Translations under genes and position numbers: made by a program | Shown: positions 24,801-34,064 of the stretch, one piece after another | How positions within the stretch are numbered: the first letter of the stretch is position 1 | Layout: the number at the start of each line of letters is the position of its first letter | Source of the DNA: Drosophila miranda | Taxonomy: Eukaryota; Arthropoda; Insecta; Diptera; Drosophilidae | Length of the DNA stretch: 64,000 nt | Assembly (NCBI RefSeq): GCF_003369915.1 | Contig: NC_046673.1 | Location: 2,278,001 to 2,342,000 of the forward strand | Direction: 5' to 3' | The notes under the pieces: model-generated | What the model saw: the letters and a program-made list of their open reading frames with translations, nothing else | What the model was told of the DNA's origin: nothing | Database searches by the model: none

Positions 24801-25320
24801 AGTTTTTTTTCTGAAATAATAATAACTTTAAGTGTCCTAAATAATGGCATACCAACTTTTTTAATTTTCATTGCGAAAACCCGAAATATTGAAAAATCGG
24901 TGCTGTATGTTGACTTTTTTCCTTGACTGTATGTACATGGCTGACACCCAAAATATCAGAAAAATGCTATCGTTACTGACTGCCATTGCCATTGCTCTCT
25001 GAATGTGGGTCAGAGGCGGGACACTCGGTGAGATCTGCAATCGCAAACAAAGGAAGAATGCCGATAGCGACGCCACCACCGACGCCGGCATGTGTTGTGA
25101 ATCACTTGACTGCACAATGAGCGGACGCAAGGCGAACGAACGAAGGAGGCATCGGCGAGCTCACGGCAAACAAAAATGCAATTAGCATTTGGACTACAGA
25201 CATATGCTGCATCTGCATCGAACTGCTTTGAGTAAATTTCTTTTTTAAGCGATCACTAGACATGCAAATCAAAATTGTATATAAAATTATCGAGCTACTC
25301 ACGCCCTTTGTATCAGCCAT
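21810..25320 (-). CDS. Sep1: Septin 1
   Basis: Five coding exons: 25303-25320, 22917-23109, 22584-22842, 22137-22502 and 21810-22065. They join in frame to 363 aa, two longer than the D. melanogaster protein as I recall it. Septins are filament-forming GTPases of the cell cortex and cleavage furrow. The first exon is only 18 bp and encodes MADTKG. The P-loop GESGLGKST is at 42-50, DTPGFGDA at 99-106, and AKAD follows NIVPVI near residue 180. The septin unique element ([16 protein letters not shown]) is intact. The C-terminus is a coiled coil rich in Glu, Met and Gln ([20 protein letters not shown]). Intron 1 is about 2.2 kb because a Tc1 element (23295-24929) has landed in it. A Motif 1 site lies 52 bp upstream of the ATG. 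Confidence 0.95.
23557..23898 (-). pseudogene. Inverted transposase 3' fragment in left arm
   Basis: Minus-strand frame encoding the C-terminal transposase part, with [12 protein letters not shown] (second Asp) and [14 protein letters not shown] (Glu). It ends in DANGGPTKY. It is a second copy of the sequence at 24326-24667. Confidence 0.85.
23899..24667 (+). pseudogene. Tc1 transposase, N-terminally truncated and frameshifted
   Basis: Plus-strand transposase core. [20 protein letters not shown] is followed by [13 protein letters not shown] (first catalytic Asp) and [11 protein letters not shown]. The frame breaks near 24260 and continues with [18 protein letters not shown], the second Asp (QQDNDPKHT) and the Glu ([11 protein letters not shown]), which is the DD34E triad of Tc1. 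The N-terminal DNA-binding domain is absent, so this copy cannot make active transposase. Confidence 0.88.
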
Positions 25321-25371
25321 TTTAAAAAAAAACACGAAACGAACGAACACAATGCAATGAACAAAATAGAG

Positions 25372-25382
25372 CAGTGTGACCG
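25372..25382 (-). promoter_or_regulatory. Core promoter Motif 1 of Sep1
   Basis: The complement reads CGGTCACACTG, a perfect match to YGGTCACACTR in the direction of Sep1, 52 bp upstream of its ATG. Just upstream lie several AATATACC repeats resembling core promoter Motif 6. This is the usual TATA-less housekeeping promoter layout in Drosophila. Confidence 0.7.
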
Positions 25383-25502
25383 CGAATTTATCGTATTTTT
25401 TTTATCGAATTTATCCGACCCTCAGAAATATACCAAAATATACCGTCTCATTTTACAAATATACCGTAAATATACTGACGAATTCAAGTTCTATTATACA
25501 TA

Positions 25503-25775
25503 TTCAGTGGAATATTACTAGCAGAAAGAACCCTCAGCCCTGCCCACATAATTTTATCCGATTAATGATTTTCTACTTGAGTGGCTTATTTTGATTACTT
25601 GACTTTGATTGTTATTGCCTCAATTTTGGTTCCTCAACAACAATATAGCGTATCGTATGATGAAAAACCGAATTAGCCCACTTAAGTCCCCTCTATTTTA
25701 ACTACTCTATTAAACAACTACTTTAGGTAAATGGCGGAAAATATTAACGACTGTAAATTATTTTTCCGAATTAGA
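25503..25775. repeat. Old interspersed repeat, related to 13141-13580
   Basis: The counterpart of the repeat upstream of waw. Shared landmarks are CCCACATAATTTTATCC, TAGCCCACTTAAG and GTAAATGGCGGAAAATATTA. Confidence 0.45.
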
Positions 25776-25837
25776 CACTATATTCAACCATGATGACGTT
25801 TATGTTATCAATTTCTAAACTATTTTATAAGTTTGGC

Positions 25838-26030
25838 TTCATCAAACCGAAACGCATGTATTACTTATGATTTAAAGTTAATTTTATTAAAATAGTTTGG
25901 GTTAGTTTGCACGAAAATCTGATCAGGTCAGTATCTATTTTCCGGTAAAAAAATACATCACTTTGGGTCCGCCAGTCGACGTTAAAACTTCTTAAAACAA
26001 AAAAAAACTGATGTATCTGATAACTGCAGA
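25838..26030 (+). repeat. 193-bp direct repeat, copy 1
   Basis: Nearly identical to 27076-27267: one substitution and one base of length change in an A-run. It begins TTCATCAAACCGAAACGC and ends CTGATAACTGCAGA. No terminal inverted repeats, coding capacity or poly(A) tail are visible, so its class is unknown. Confidence 0.85.
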
Positions 26031-26910
26031 TTTATTTCCTGGGGACCATTCAACTCGCTCCAGCAGCGATCAAATAACAATAAAAAGATACATTGCCCTG
26101 GCAGCAATATGGGTGCGGCATTAGTTTAGTTCGACTGTAAGACAGTATGTACTGCATACTATGCAGGTTATCTGTCGCTCCGCTATGTAGCTGTTATCAG
26201 TTCGACTAGTTAGCCCGGTAGACGTTGTTCTGCAATTCAAAATATCAATTTAAATTTCGAAGAGCAATTGAATGTACATTATTTGTTGTCAGTCCAACAT
26301 ACATAAATAAGCTCGGTGGTTTGCGCAAACGGAAACATGCGAAAAACCTTAAATTTCCAAATCTAAGTCCCAAACTGACATTGGGATGTATTTGATTGTC
26401 ATTGCGAATGCCAATCTAATAGGAAATGGAACGCGTTTGGAAAAAATATTAGCTGCTAAATGTTTTGACAAGACGGGGGGAAAGGCCTTCCCATGGCAGG
26501 GTAATTCAGAAGGTACTGCTCCGGATCTCAGGTATGGTGGGTACGTCGGAGGTAATTGAAACCTCAGCCTGGTTCGCGTCTGTGTTGGAGGAAGAATGTA
26601 AAGTTATTTGTCGGGTGGATTCCATTTGTTTTGAAGTGCTTTTTTTTGTTTACGTTATGTTTTGTTTTCAGATTGTTGGTATATGGTACGACCCGAGGGC
26701 TTGGGAAACACCCAGCCTCATTTAATAGGTCATCCAGCTCGACGACAATGCGCCTGGATTTTGGGGAATTCAAGTTATTGTAGCCGCAACGTGCATCCAC
26801 ACGATTGGGGAGTGTCATTTGTGGTCTACACGGTTGATGTCCTAGCCGCCCATGAAGTATATTTACAAAAATGTATGTGCTTCGTTTGGCAATACCGTAT
26901 TTTACAATTA

Positions 26911-27560
26911 TCTACTGACGCCTGCAATGAGGCGCTCAATAAAGCTTGCCGTCCTGGCAACTAGCAACTAGAGGTCGGAAGAAAACTGAATGGTGGACTC
27001 CGAGACTGAGGGAACTCCGAAAAACATCGCGGCAGCTCTTCAACAAGGCCAAAGCCCTTAATGCTGAACAGATCTTTCATCAAACCGAAACGCATGTATT
27101 ACTTATGATTTAAAGTTAATTTTATTAAAATAGTTTGGGTTAGTTTGCACGAAAATCTGATCAGGTCAGTATCTATTTTCCGGTAAACAAATACATCACT
27201 TTGGGTCCGCCAGTCGACGTTAAAACTTCTTAAAACAAAAAAAACTGATGTATCTGATAACTGCAGACTTACCAGACTGACCGTCTGTCAACATTCAATA
27301 TTGAACATAGGAAAAACAAACTCAGAGCCTTGGCGTTTGAGCAAGGTTCTCTCAAAGGCTAAGCGTTACCTGAAGAAAGATGTTCAGTGCTGGGCTACGT
27401 CGAGCAGAGACGTTAGATCTTCTTCTCAATACTCACATCGTAGGCTGCGACGTAACTTCAAACCTACCCACTTCGCGCTCGTAGACGGCATCATCTGAAA
27501 CTTTATTTTCTCCGCCCAAGTTCTGAAAAACAAACATTTTCCTCAAAGATCTCAGTCTAA
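26911..27560 (+). mobile_element. LINE fragment (copy 3), interrupted
   Basis: A diverged piece of the same LINE family. 26911-27075 matches the end of the endonuclease region of copy 2 (about 30830-30985; GACGCCTGCAATGAGGCGCT is shared). After the inserted 193-bp repeat, 27268-27560 matches about 31000-31310 (NSEPWRLSKVLSKAK beside NSEASRLRKVLSKTT). It is truncated on both sides and cut off at 27560 by Helentron B. Confidence 0.7.
27076..27267 (+). repeat. 193-bp direct repeat, copy 2 (inside LINE copy 3)
   Basis: Inserted into, or replacing part of, the LINE fragment: LINE homology stops at CTGAACAGA just before it and resumes at CCAGACTGACC just after it. About 99 percent identical to 25838-26030, in the same orientation 1.24 kb away. 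Confidence 0.85.
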
Positions 27561-28683
27561 ACGAGGGGGAACGTTGTGAGTTGCTGCGGACACCGCAACT
27601 CTACGGTTATACCCGATACTAAGTCAGTATGGCTCTCCTCCGGCAGACGCCGCTAATATTAAACGACACGACAAAGAGTGCGTGCGAGAGAGACAGAAAA
27701 TCAGTCTGAGCGTGACGTCGGGCGCTGCGTAGCCACTGCAAATTGATTTGTTCCTATTGGCTATAAAAATGATCTGATCTGATCCAGATTCAGCAATCTG
27801 ATAGATATGGTCATTATCTATGATTCTGCGTTTTTAGTTTTCTCGAATGTGCAATATTGTGGATGCAACAGATTTTCGTCCTTTGTGTGGGCGGAAGGGG
27901 GTGGGGCGAAATTTTGAGATACACGTTTTATAGTGAGATCTAACAGAAGTGCGGATACCAAATTTGGTTACTCTAGCCTTAATAGTCTCTGAGATTTGTG
28001 GATGCCCCAGATTTTCGTCCTTTGCGGGGGCGGAAGGGGGTGTGGCGAAATTTTGAAACAAACTCGTCTCGGTCCGATATATTAGGAGTGTGGATACCAA
28101 ATTTGGTTGCTCTAGCTTTTATAGTCTCTGAGATCTAGGCGCTAATGTTTTACTCTAAGCAAAGCCGCCTATGCTACGTGTGTGTTAGAGAGAGACAGGG
28201 CGAGAAAAAATGAAATTGTTTTCTTGATGCTGGCTATAATAATAATACGATCCAATTCAGATTCCGCAGTCTTAAAGATATGGTCATTCTCTACAATTCG
28301 TTTTTGGTTTTCTCATATCTTTAAAATTGTGGATGCCACAGATTTTCGTCCTTTGTGGGGGCGGAAGTGGGCGGGGCGAAGTTTTGAAATATTTTTGTAG
28401 CAGTGACATATCACAGAAGTCTGGATCCAAAACATCGTTGCTCTAGCTCTTATAGTCTTTGAGCACTAGGCGCTGAAGGGGACGGACAGACGGACAGACG
28501 GACGGACGGACGGACGGACAGACGGACAGACAGACATGGCTCAATCGACTCGGCTATTGATGCTGATCAAGAATATATATACTTTATGGGGTCGGAAACG
28601 ATTCCTTCTGGACGTTACACACATCCACTTTTACCACAAATCTAATATACCCCAATACTCATTTTGAGTATCGGGTATAAAAA
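27561..28683 (-). mobile_element. SGM/DINE-1-type Helentron, copy B
   Basis: The reverse-oriented counterpart of 13991-15106. It runs from the 3' hairpin end (CGAGGGGGAACGTTGTGAG at 27562) to TATCGGGTATAAAAA at 28683. The same internal 72-codon chance frame is preserved exactly in both copies, which shows how similar they are. It abuts LINE copy 3 on one side and LINE copy 2 on the other. Confidence 0.8.
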
Positions 28684-28714
28684 CACAGCAAAGGAGCACG
28701 GCACTCCTCCTTAA

Positions 28715-30063
28715 GTGCCGGAGGGAAAAGACCATCCCTCTACAAACGCATCTGGGAAACCAGTGCCCAAAAAGACGGGGAAGGAGACTAAGTCGGTCCA
28801 CCGTCTCGAGGCAGCAGGCGCTGTGAGGAGAGGACCGAAAAGCCAATCGGGCCAATCCACGTCGGGGGGCCCCAAGGGCGACCCGGTTACCGGGGGGGCG
28901 ACCATGCAGAGCGATATCGCGGCTGGCGGACCCCTTGGGACCGGGAACCCCTTGATAACCCCGGCAGGCGGCGCCTCTGCCTCGAAAGATAGGCCCAAGT
29001 TCCAGGACAAAAGACGTGCGGCCTTCATCCTGGGCAACGACGACCCGGTGTTCCTGGCGTCTGCCCAGGGAATCGAATCGCGGCGATGGGCCAAGACAGT
29101 CCTGCCCGACTACCAGCCAGCCAAAGCTGGCAAGGCCACAGCCAAGGCCCCAAGCAAGCGGCAACGCTCGGCGGAGGACACCGCCACACAAGTCCAACAG
29201 GCCAAGAGGACGAAGACACTGAGCAACCGCTCGTTTGCCGAGGTGGCGAGGGGAAAAACCCTGATTGGAGTCCTAGACAGGGGCTCTAAAGACGGGCAGA
29301 TCCCTAGGGACAAGTGGCACCTCGTGGAAAACGAGCTCCAAGACCGTTTCCTCCAGGAGTTGGAGAAGAATGGAGGATCACCGCCCAAGTGTGAGGACGC
29401 CGGGTGGCACCAAGGCAGAGTGCCATCGCCTGCCAAGATGCTCGCTCGGCGGCCCTCTACACGAAGGCGGTAGCATCGCTCAAGGAGGTCTACCCAGGAG
29501 CCAAGCTGGAGGCCGTAAAATGGGAGGACATCCCCAGCAAGCCGAGGGCCAGAGCTTGGGTCTCGGCGAAGCCTGCAGAGCCGGATAAGATTCTCCGGAT
29601 TCTGCAGGTCTGCAACCCCCACCTTCCTACAGCCGATTGGAAGGTGGCCAAGGTAGAGGAGAGCAATGGACAGAGGCGCCAAGTCATCCTCCACTTGAAC
29701 GAGGAGTCGGTAAGACTTCTCCATGACACGGAGGGCGCTGTGGACTACGGCTACAAGAAGGTAGTCGTAGTACCGTACAAGTCCGACTCCAAAGGCATGC
29801 AACCGACGGTCAAGCCAGACCTGGAGCCCCCGGAGATCCCTAGTATGGAGATCAAGCCTGCGGTGTCAGACGTGGCATCAGTGGTATCGGATGACATCCT
29901 AGATGGTTACGTGTCAGACGTGAGCGATCTCACTAGGGATCTCAAGCACATCGGGGTCGCGGAGGAGCTGGACTCTTCGGAGAGCGACCACGACAGGACA
30001 ATGGTAGAGGTGAACCTCAGGAATGTCACTGATACTCCTGCAGATAAACCTCCACCATTGTAA
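28715..30063 (+). pseudogene. LINE copy 2 ORF1, one frameshift
   Basis: The frame opens at 28715 and includes KKTGKETKSVHRLEAAGAVR and RRAAFILGNDDPVFLASAQG. It shifts near 29400, then runs as the 219-codon frame 29404-30063 ending in NVTDTPADKPPPL. The shift lies next to or inside the 841-bp block shared with copy 1. The end overlaps ORF2 by 41 nt. No CCHC motif is seen. Confidence 0.75.
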
Positions 30064-30219
30064 GGCAGCATGCGCTGCTCTCCTGCTCCACCTAGCCAAG
30101 GGTGGAGCCGACATAGTCCTCATTCAGGAGCCCTGGATCCTCGGAAACAGGGTCTCTGGTCTGAGGACTCCTGACTATAAGCTATACGTAGCTGACTCCG
30201 CAGGTAAAACTCGCACCTG
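29379..30219 (+). repeat. 841-bp block identical to LINE copy 1 (18556-19396)
   Basis: The counterpart of the identical block in copy 1, in inverted orientation about 10 kb away. It covers the second half of ORF1 and the first 65 codons of ORF2. Confidence 0.8.
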
Positions 30220-33200
30220 CATCCTTGCAAAAAGAGATTTGCACTTATTTTTGCTCCCAAATTTCAGCAATGAAGACCAGACAGCAGTGAGCCTCGAAGG
30301 CCAGGGGTGCTCACTGAGAATCTGCTCCACGTACATGGGTCACGACCAACCAGACCCCCCTCCACAGGCGCTCAGGGCGCTAATCACAGACTGCGAGGCC
30401 AAGGACACCGGCCTAATCGTAGGGTGCGACGCCAATGCACACCACTGCCAGTGGGGAAGCACTGACACCAACGAAAGGGCTGAGTACCTTTTCAACTATT
30501 TACTGACCACTCAGATGGTCCTTTTAAATAGGGGGAGTGATCCCACCTTCATTATTAAAAACCGCAAGGAGGTCCTGGACCTCACACTTGCCTCTCATGA
30601 GTTACACGGGAACATCGTATCCTGGAGGGTCCTGGAAGAGCACTCCTTCTCGGACCACAGGTACGTGGAAACCGTATTCTCTTTTTCACTACCGAGACCA
30701 GCTCAATTTCGGAACCTTAGGCGGACAAACTGGGCTCGGTACTCAGACCACCTCTGTCGTGTTCTCCCTGAGACTCCACCTGAGGAGGAGATCTCCAGGG
30801 AAGCCACGACTCATCTTGTTAAACTATTTACCGACGCCTGCAATGAGGCGCTCGATAAATCCTGCCCCTCTAGCAAGAGCAGAGGCCGGAAGAAACCTGA
30901 ATGGTGGAATCCGAAACTGAGGGAACTCCGGAAAGCCTCCCGAAGACTCTTCAATAAAGCTAAGGCTGAAAACGCTGAGCAGAACTGGGCCCATTTAAAA
31001 GGCCAGTCTGTCAGTTTACAATAAAGAACTGAGGAAAGCCAAACGCGCCTCATGGCGTAAGTTCTGTAGCGACATTGAGAATAACTCGGAAGCCTCGCGC
31101 TTGCGCAAAGTTCTCTCGAAGACTACACCCACTCTGGGCTACCTGAAGAACGCCGACCAATCATGGACAACGTCCAGCAATGAGTCGCTAAATCTTCTCC
31201 TTAACACCCACTTTCCCGGCTGCGATGAAAACAGACCACACTACATCGCGGCTCCCTCCGTTGCCTCAAGTGTTATCATGAACCTGCTAAGCCAGGAGAA
31301 CATTTCCTGGGCAATAAAAAGCTTCAAACCATACAAATCCGCGGGACCACATGGCATCATCCCTGCCCAACTGATTCACGCTGGACAAAAAGCCACTAAT
31401 TGGCTCAAAAGGATATACGAGGGAATCTTCTCCCATGGATATATCCCGGAAACCTGGCTTCACACCAAAGTCGTCTTCATCCCCAAGGCAGGCAAGCCCT
31501 CGCACACTGCCCCCAAAGATTTCAGACCCATAAGTCTATCGTCCTTCCTTCTGAAGACGATGGAACGGCTTTTGGGGATGCATCTCACGGTAAATATTCC
31601 GCCTAGTCTATTCTCAGACTCCCAGCATGCCTATCGGAAAGGAAGATCCACCGAAACGGCCCTACACACGATCACATCGATCATAGAAGCGTCCCTCAAC
31701 TGTAAGGAGTACACCCTGGTAGCCTTCCTCGACATAGAAGGCGCCTTTAATAACATCCTCCCGACCGCCATCACGGGTGCACTGACGGACCTGGGGGTTG
31801 ACTCCCGGACGGTGAGCCTGATCGATCAGATGCTACAATGCAGGACGGTTGAGGCATCACTGAGTCAACGTCCACCAGATTTGTCAGTAGAGGCACCCCG
31901 CAGGGCGGAGTCCTCTCGCCCCTCCTATGGAACGTGGCAGTGAACGAACTGCTGCGGGAGATAGAGGGGGGTGGCTGCCGCGTGGTGGCGTATGCGGACG
32001 ATGTTGCTATAGCATTCTCGGGTAAATTCCCGCAGACGCTGTGTGAGTGCCTGACAAGCACTCTCATGAAGATGTCAAAATGGGCAGACAAATGCGGTCT
32101 AGGCGTCAACCCGTCTAAAACGGAACTGGTGCTCTTCACTAGGAAGTACAAAGTTCCGGCACTGATTCTCCCAAGACTATGCGGGGAAGCGCTAATCTTC
32201 AGCAACAACGCCAAGTATCTTGGCCTAATCCTCGATAGAAAGCTCGATTGGAAATTGAGCATAGAGGATAGAGTAAAGAAGGCCACAGTAGCCCTCTATA
32301 CTTGCAGGAAAGCCATCGGACTAAGATGGGGAATGACCCCCTATATAGTTCGGTGGCTCTACACCGCCATCATACGACCAATCATGCTCTATGGAGCGGT
32401 AGTATGGTGGCCAGCCTTAGACAAAAGGACATGCCTCAACAAACTCAGCAGAGTTCAACGCATGGCAGAGCTATGCATAACTGGCGGGCTACGCACTACT
32501 CCAGGGGAAGCCCTGGATACTGTGCTGGACCTCCTCCCCATAGATCTCATGGGAAAGAAAGTGGCAACACTTTCCGCACTCAGAATGAGAGAAGCCAGAC
32601 TGTGGAAAGCGTCAGCGGTTGGGCACTCGGAAATCCTGACGAGACACCCGCAATTACCAGAGAGGACAGATTATTGTGTCCCTAGTGATCACCTCTCGAC
32701 GCCTTTCCAGGTATCAATCCCACTTAGGGAGGACTGGGAGATGGGCGAACCAGGACCCGCAAATGCGGTTCACTTCTACACTGATGGCTCAAAGTTAGAC
32801 GGCCGCGTGGGTGGCGGAGTCTACTGCAGCGAGCTGAACATCAGTCATTGCTTCAGGCTCCCGGACCACTGCAGTGTGTTCCAAGCGGAGGTTGTAGCCA
32901 TCAAGGAGGCCATTTCCATCGTCTCCAAACTACTTCTAGACACGCACTTAGTGTGCGTTTTCTCGGACAGCCAAGCAGCTATTAAAGCTCTAGGCTCAAT
33001 ATCGTCGAACTCAGCGACTGTAAATGACTGCCGCAGGTCTCTGCACGAGATCGCAGATCAGTTAGACCTTTTCCTTATATGGGTCCCAGGCCACAGGGAC
33101 ATCGAGGGGAACGACGCCGCCGAAGAGCTAGCAAGGCAGGGTACTACAATTCCTCTCCTTATGGAGAGGGAGCAGGTAGCGATGCCTCTGGCTACGTGCA

Positions 33201-33613
33201 GGCTCCTCACGCACGAATCGTTCGAGCAAAATGCCAATAGGCGATGGCAGCAAACCGTTTCCTGTAAAATCTCAAGATTGATATGGCCATATCGATCGAA
33301 GAAGCGCTCAGCTGAGCTGTATAGGCTCAGCAGAGCACAGTGCTCTGCAGTTACTCGAGCCATTACGGGACACTGGCAGATTGGCACTCATGCCTCTAGA
33401 CTGTCAATCCCTCATAACGACTTCTGCAGGAGTTGTCGCGACGAGGAAGAGGAGGAATCGGTCCCCCAGTTCTTCTGCCACTGCCCGGCCCTTGGAAATC
33501 GTCGTCTTCGTATTCTCGGGGCCGCTTTCCTCACAGACATTTCGGACCTGTCCGAAATCAAACCGGGGACCTTGTCCAGATTCATCCAAGCCTCCGGATG
33601 GGACTGCCCTTAA
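30023..33613 (+). pseudogene. LINE copy 2 ORF2 (endonuclease-RT-RNase H), two frameshifts
   Basis: About 1195 codons across three frames. Endonuclease at 30023-31024: LLQINLHHCKAACAALLLHL, IVLIQEPWI, GLIVGCDANAHH and SFSDHRYV. A one-base shift near 31010 leads to the RT N-terminal half (31030-31870, AFLDIEGAFNNILPTAITGA). A second shift near 31870 (a 5-nt deletion relative to copy 1) leads to the rest of RT (VVAYADDVAIAFSGK), then RNase H (HFYTDGSKLDGRVGGGVY, FSDSQAAIKAL, WVPGHRDIEGNDAAEELA) and a CxxC..H-type C-terminus (FCRSCRDEEEEESVPQFFCH). The RNase H Asp/Glu/Asp residues are all present. Only the frameshifts keep it from being intact. Confidence 0.87.
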
Positions 33614-34064
33614 TTTGCAACAGCCTGTTTCTCCACGGTTTTTAGGCACTGGGAAGGGGCACACGCCCATGCGGCACCACAACGGACCTTCTACAGGTCC
33701 AAGTGAGCTTGGGAGGGTTTCATCACTCCCCCAGGCTACCGCCTGAACCTAACCGAACCTAACCTAACCAGTCCGTTTCAGATCAGATGGTATACGTCTA
33801 TACCCATCTTTACATATATATATTTCTTTCCTTTGGGTTTTGGTTTTTGTTGTATGCATGGTACGTAATACGTTTACAAAACATCGACTAGAGTACGGTA
33901 TAAATGAGCGGAGGCGAATGGAAATCAAGACATACATAAGTACACATCGAGAGAACATCGAAAGGAATCATTAATCGTTATCTTTAACCACTGCTCAGGC
34001 ATCCGTTCATGCATCCATGCATTTCATACGCATTTGTGCGATCCTTAATCAATGGAGTTTCAGA

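Larger units (their letters stand above)
23295..24929 (+). mobile_element. Fold-back Tc1-like transposon in Sep1 intron 1
   Basis: 1635 bp flanked by TA dinucleotides (23293-23294 and 24930-24931), with ends CAGTCAAGGAAAAAAGTC and its complement. A normal Tc1 has short terminal repeats; here the inverted repeats are 604 bp each (23295-23898 and 24326-24929) around a 427-bp core. The left arm is an inverted copy of the 3' third of the transposase gene plus the right end. It has replaced the original left end and the N-terminal helix-turn-helix part. The arms have equal length but differ at a few percent or fewer of positions (four amino-acid changes over 83 shared C-terminal residues). Confidence 0.9.
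25383..26910. other. Intergenic upstream of Sep1, repeat-rich
   Basis: Holds the old repeat shared with 13141-13580 (25503-25775), the first copy of the 193-bp repeat (25838-26030), and otherwise unassigned AT-rich sequence. One 86-codon frame at 26465-26725 is not recognised. Confidence 0.45.
28684..33770 (+). mobile_element. LINE, probably LOA clade, copy 2, nearly complete coding region
   Basis: A 5.1-kb plus-strand LINE with ORF1 (28715-30063), ORF2 (30023-33613), a 3' UTR of about 155 bp and a tail of AACCTAACCGAACCTAACC-like repeats ending near 33770. The 5' UTR of copy 1 is missing; homology to copy 1 starts about 28750, so the 5' end is truncated or replaced next to Helentron B. Target duplications could not be found. 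ORF2 carries two small frameshifts but all domains, which makes this the best template for the family. It ends about 295 bp from the sol stop codon, in convergent orientation. Confidence 0.87.
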
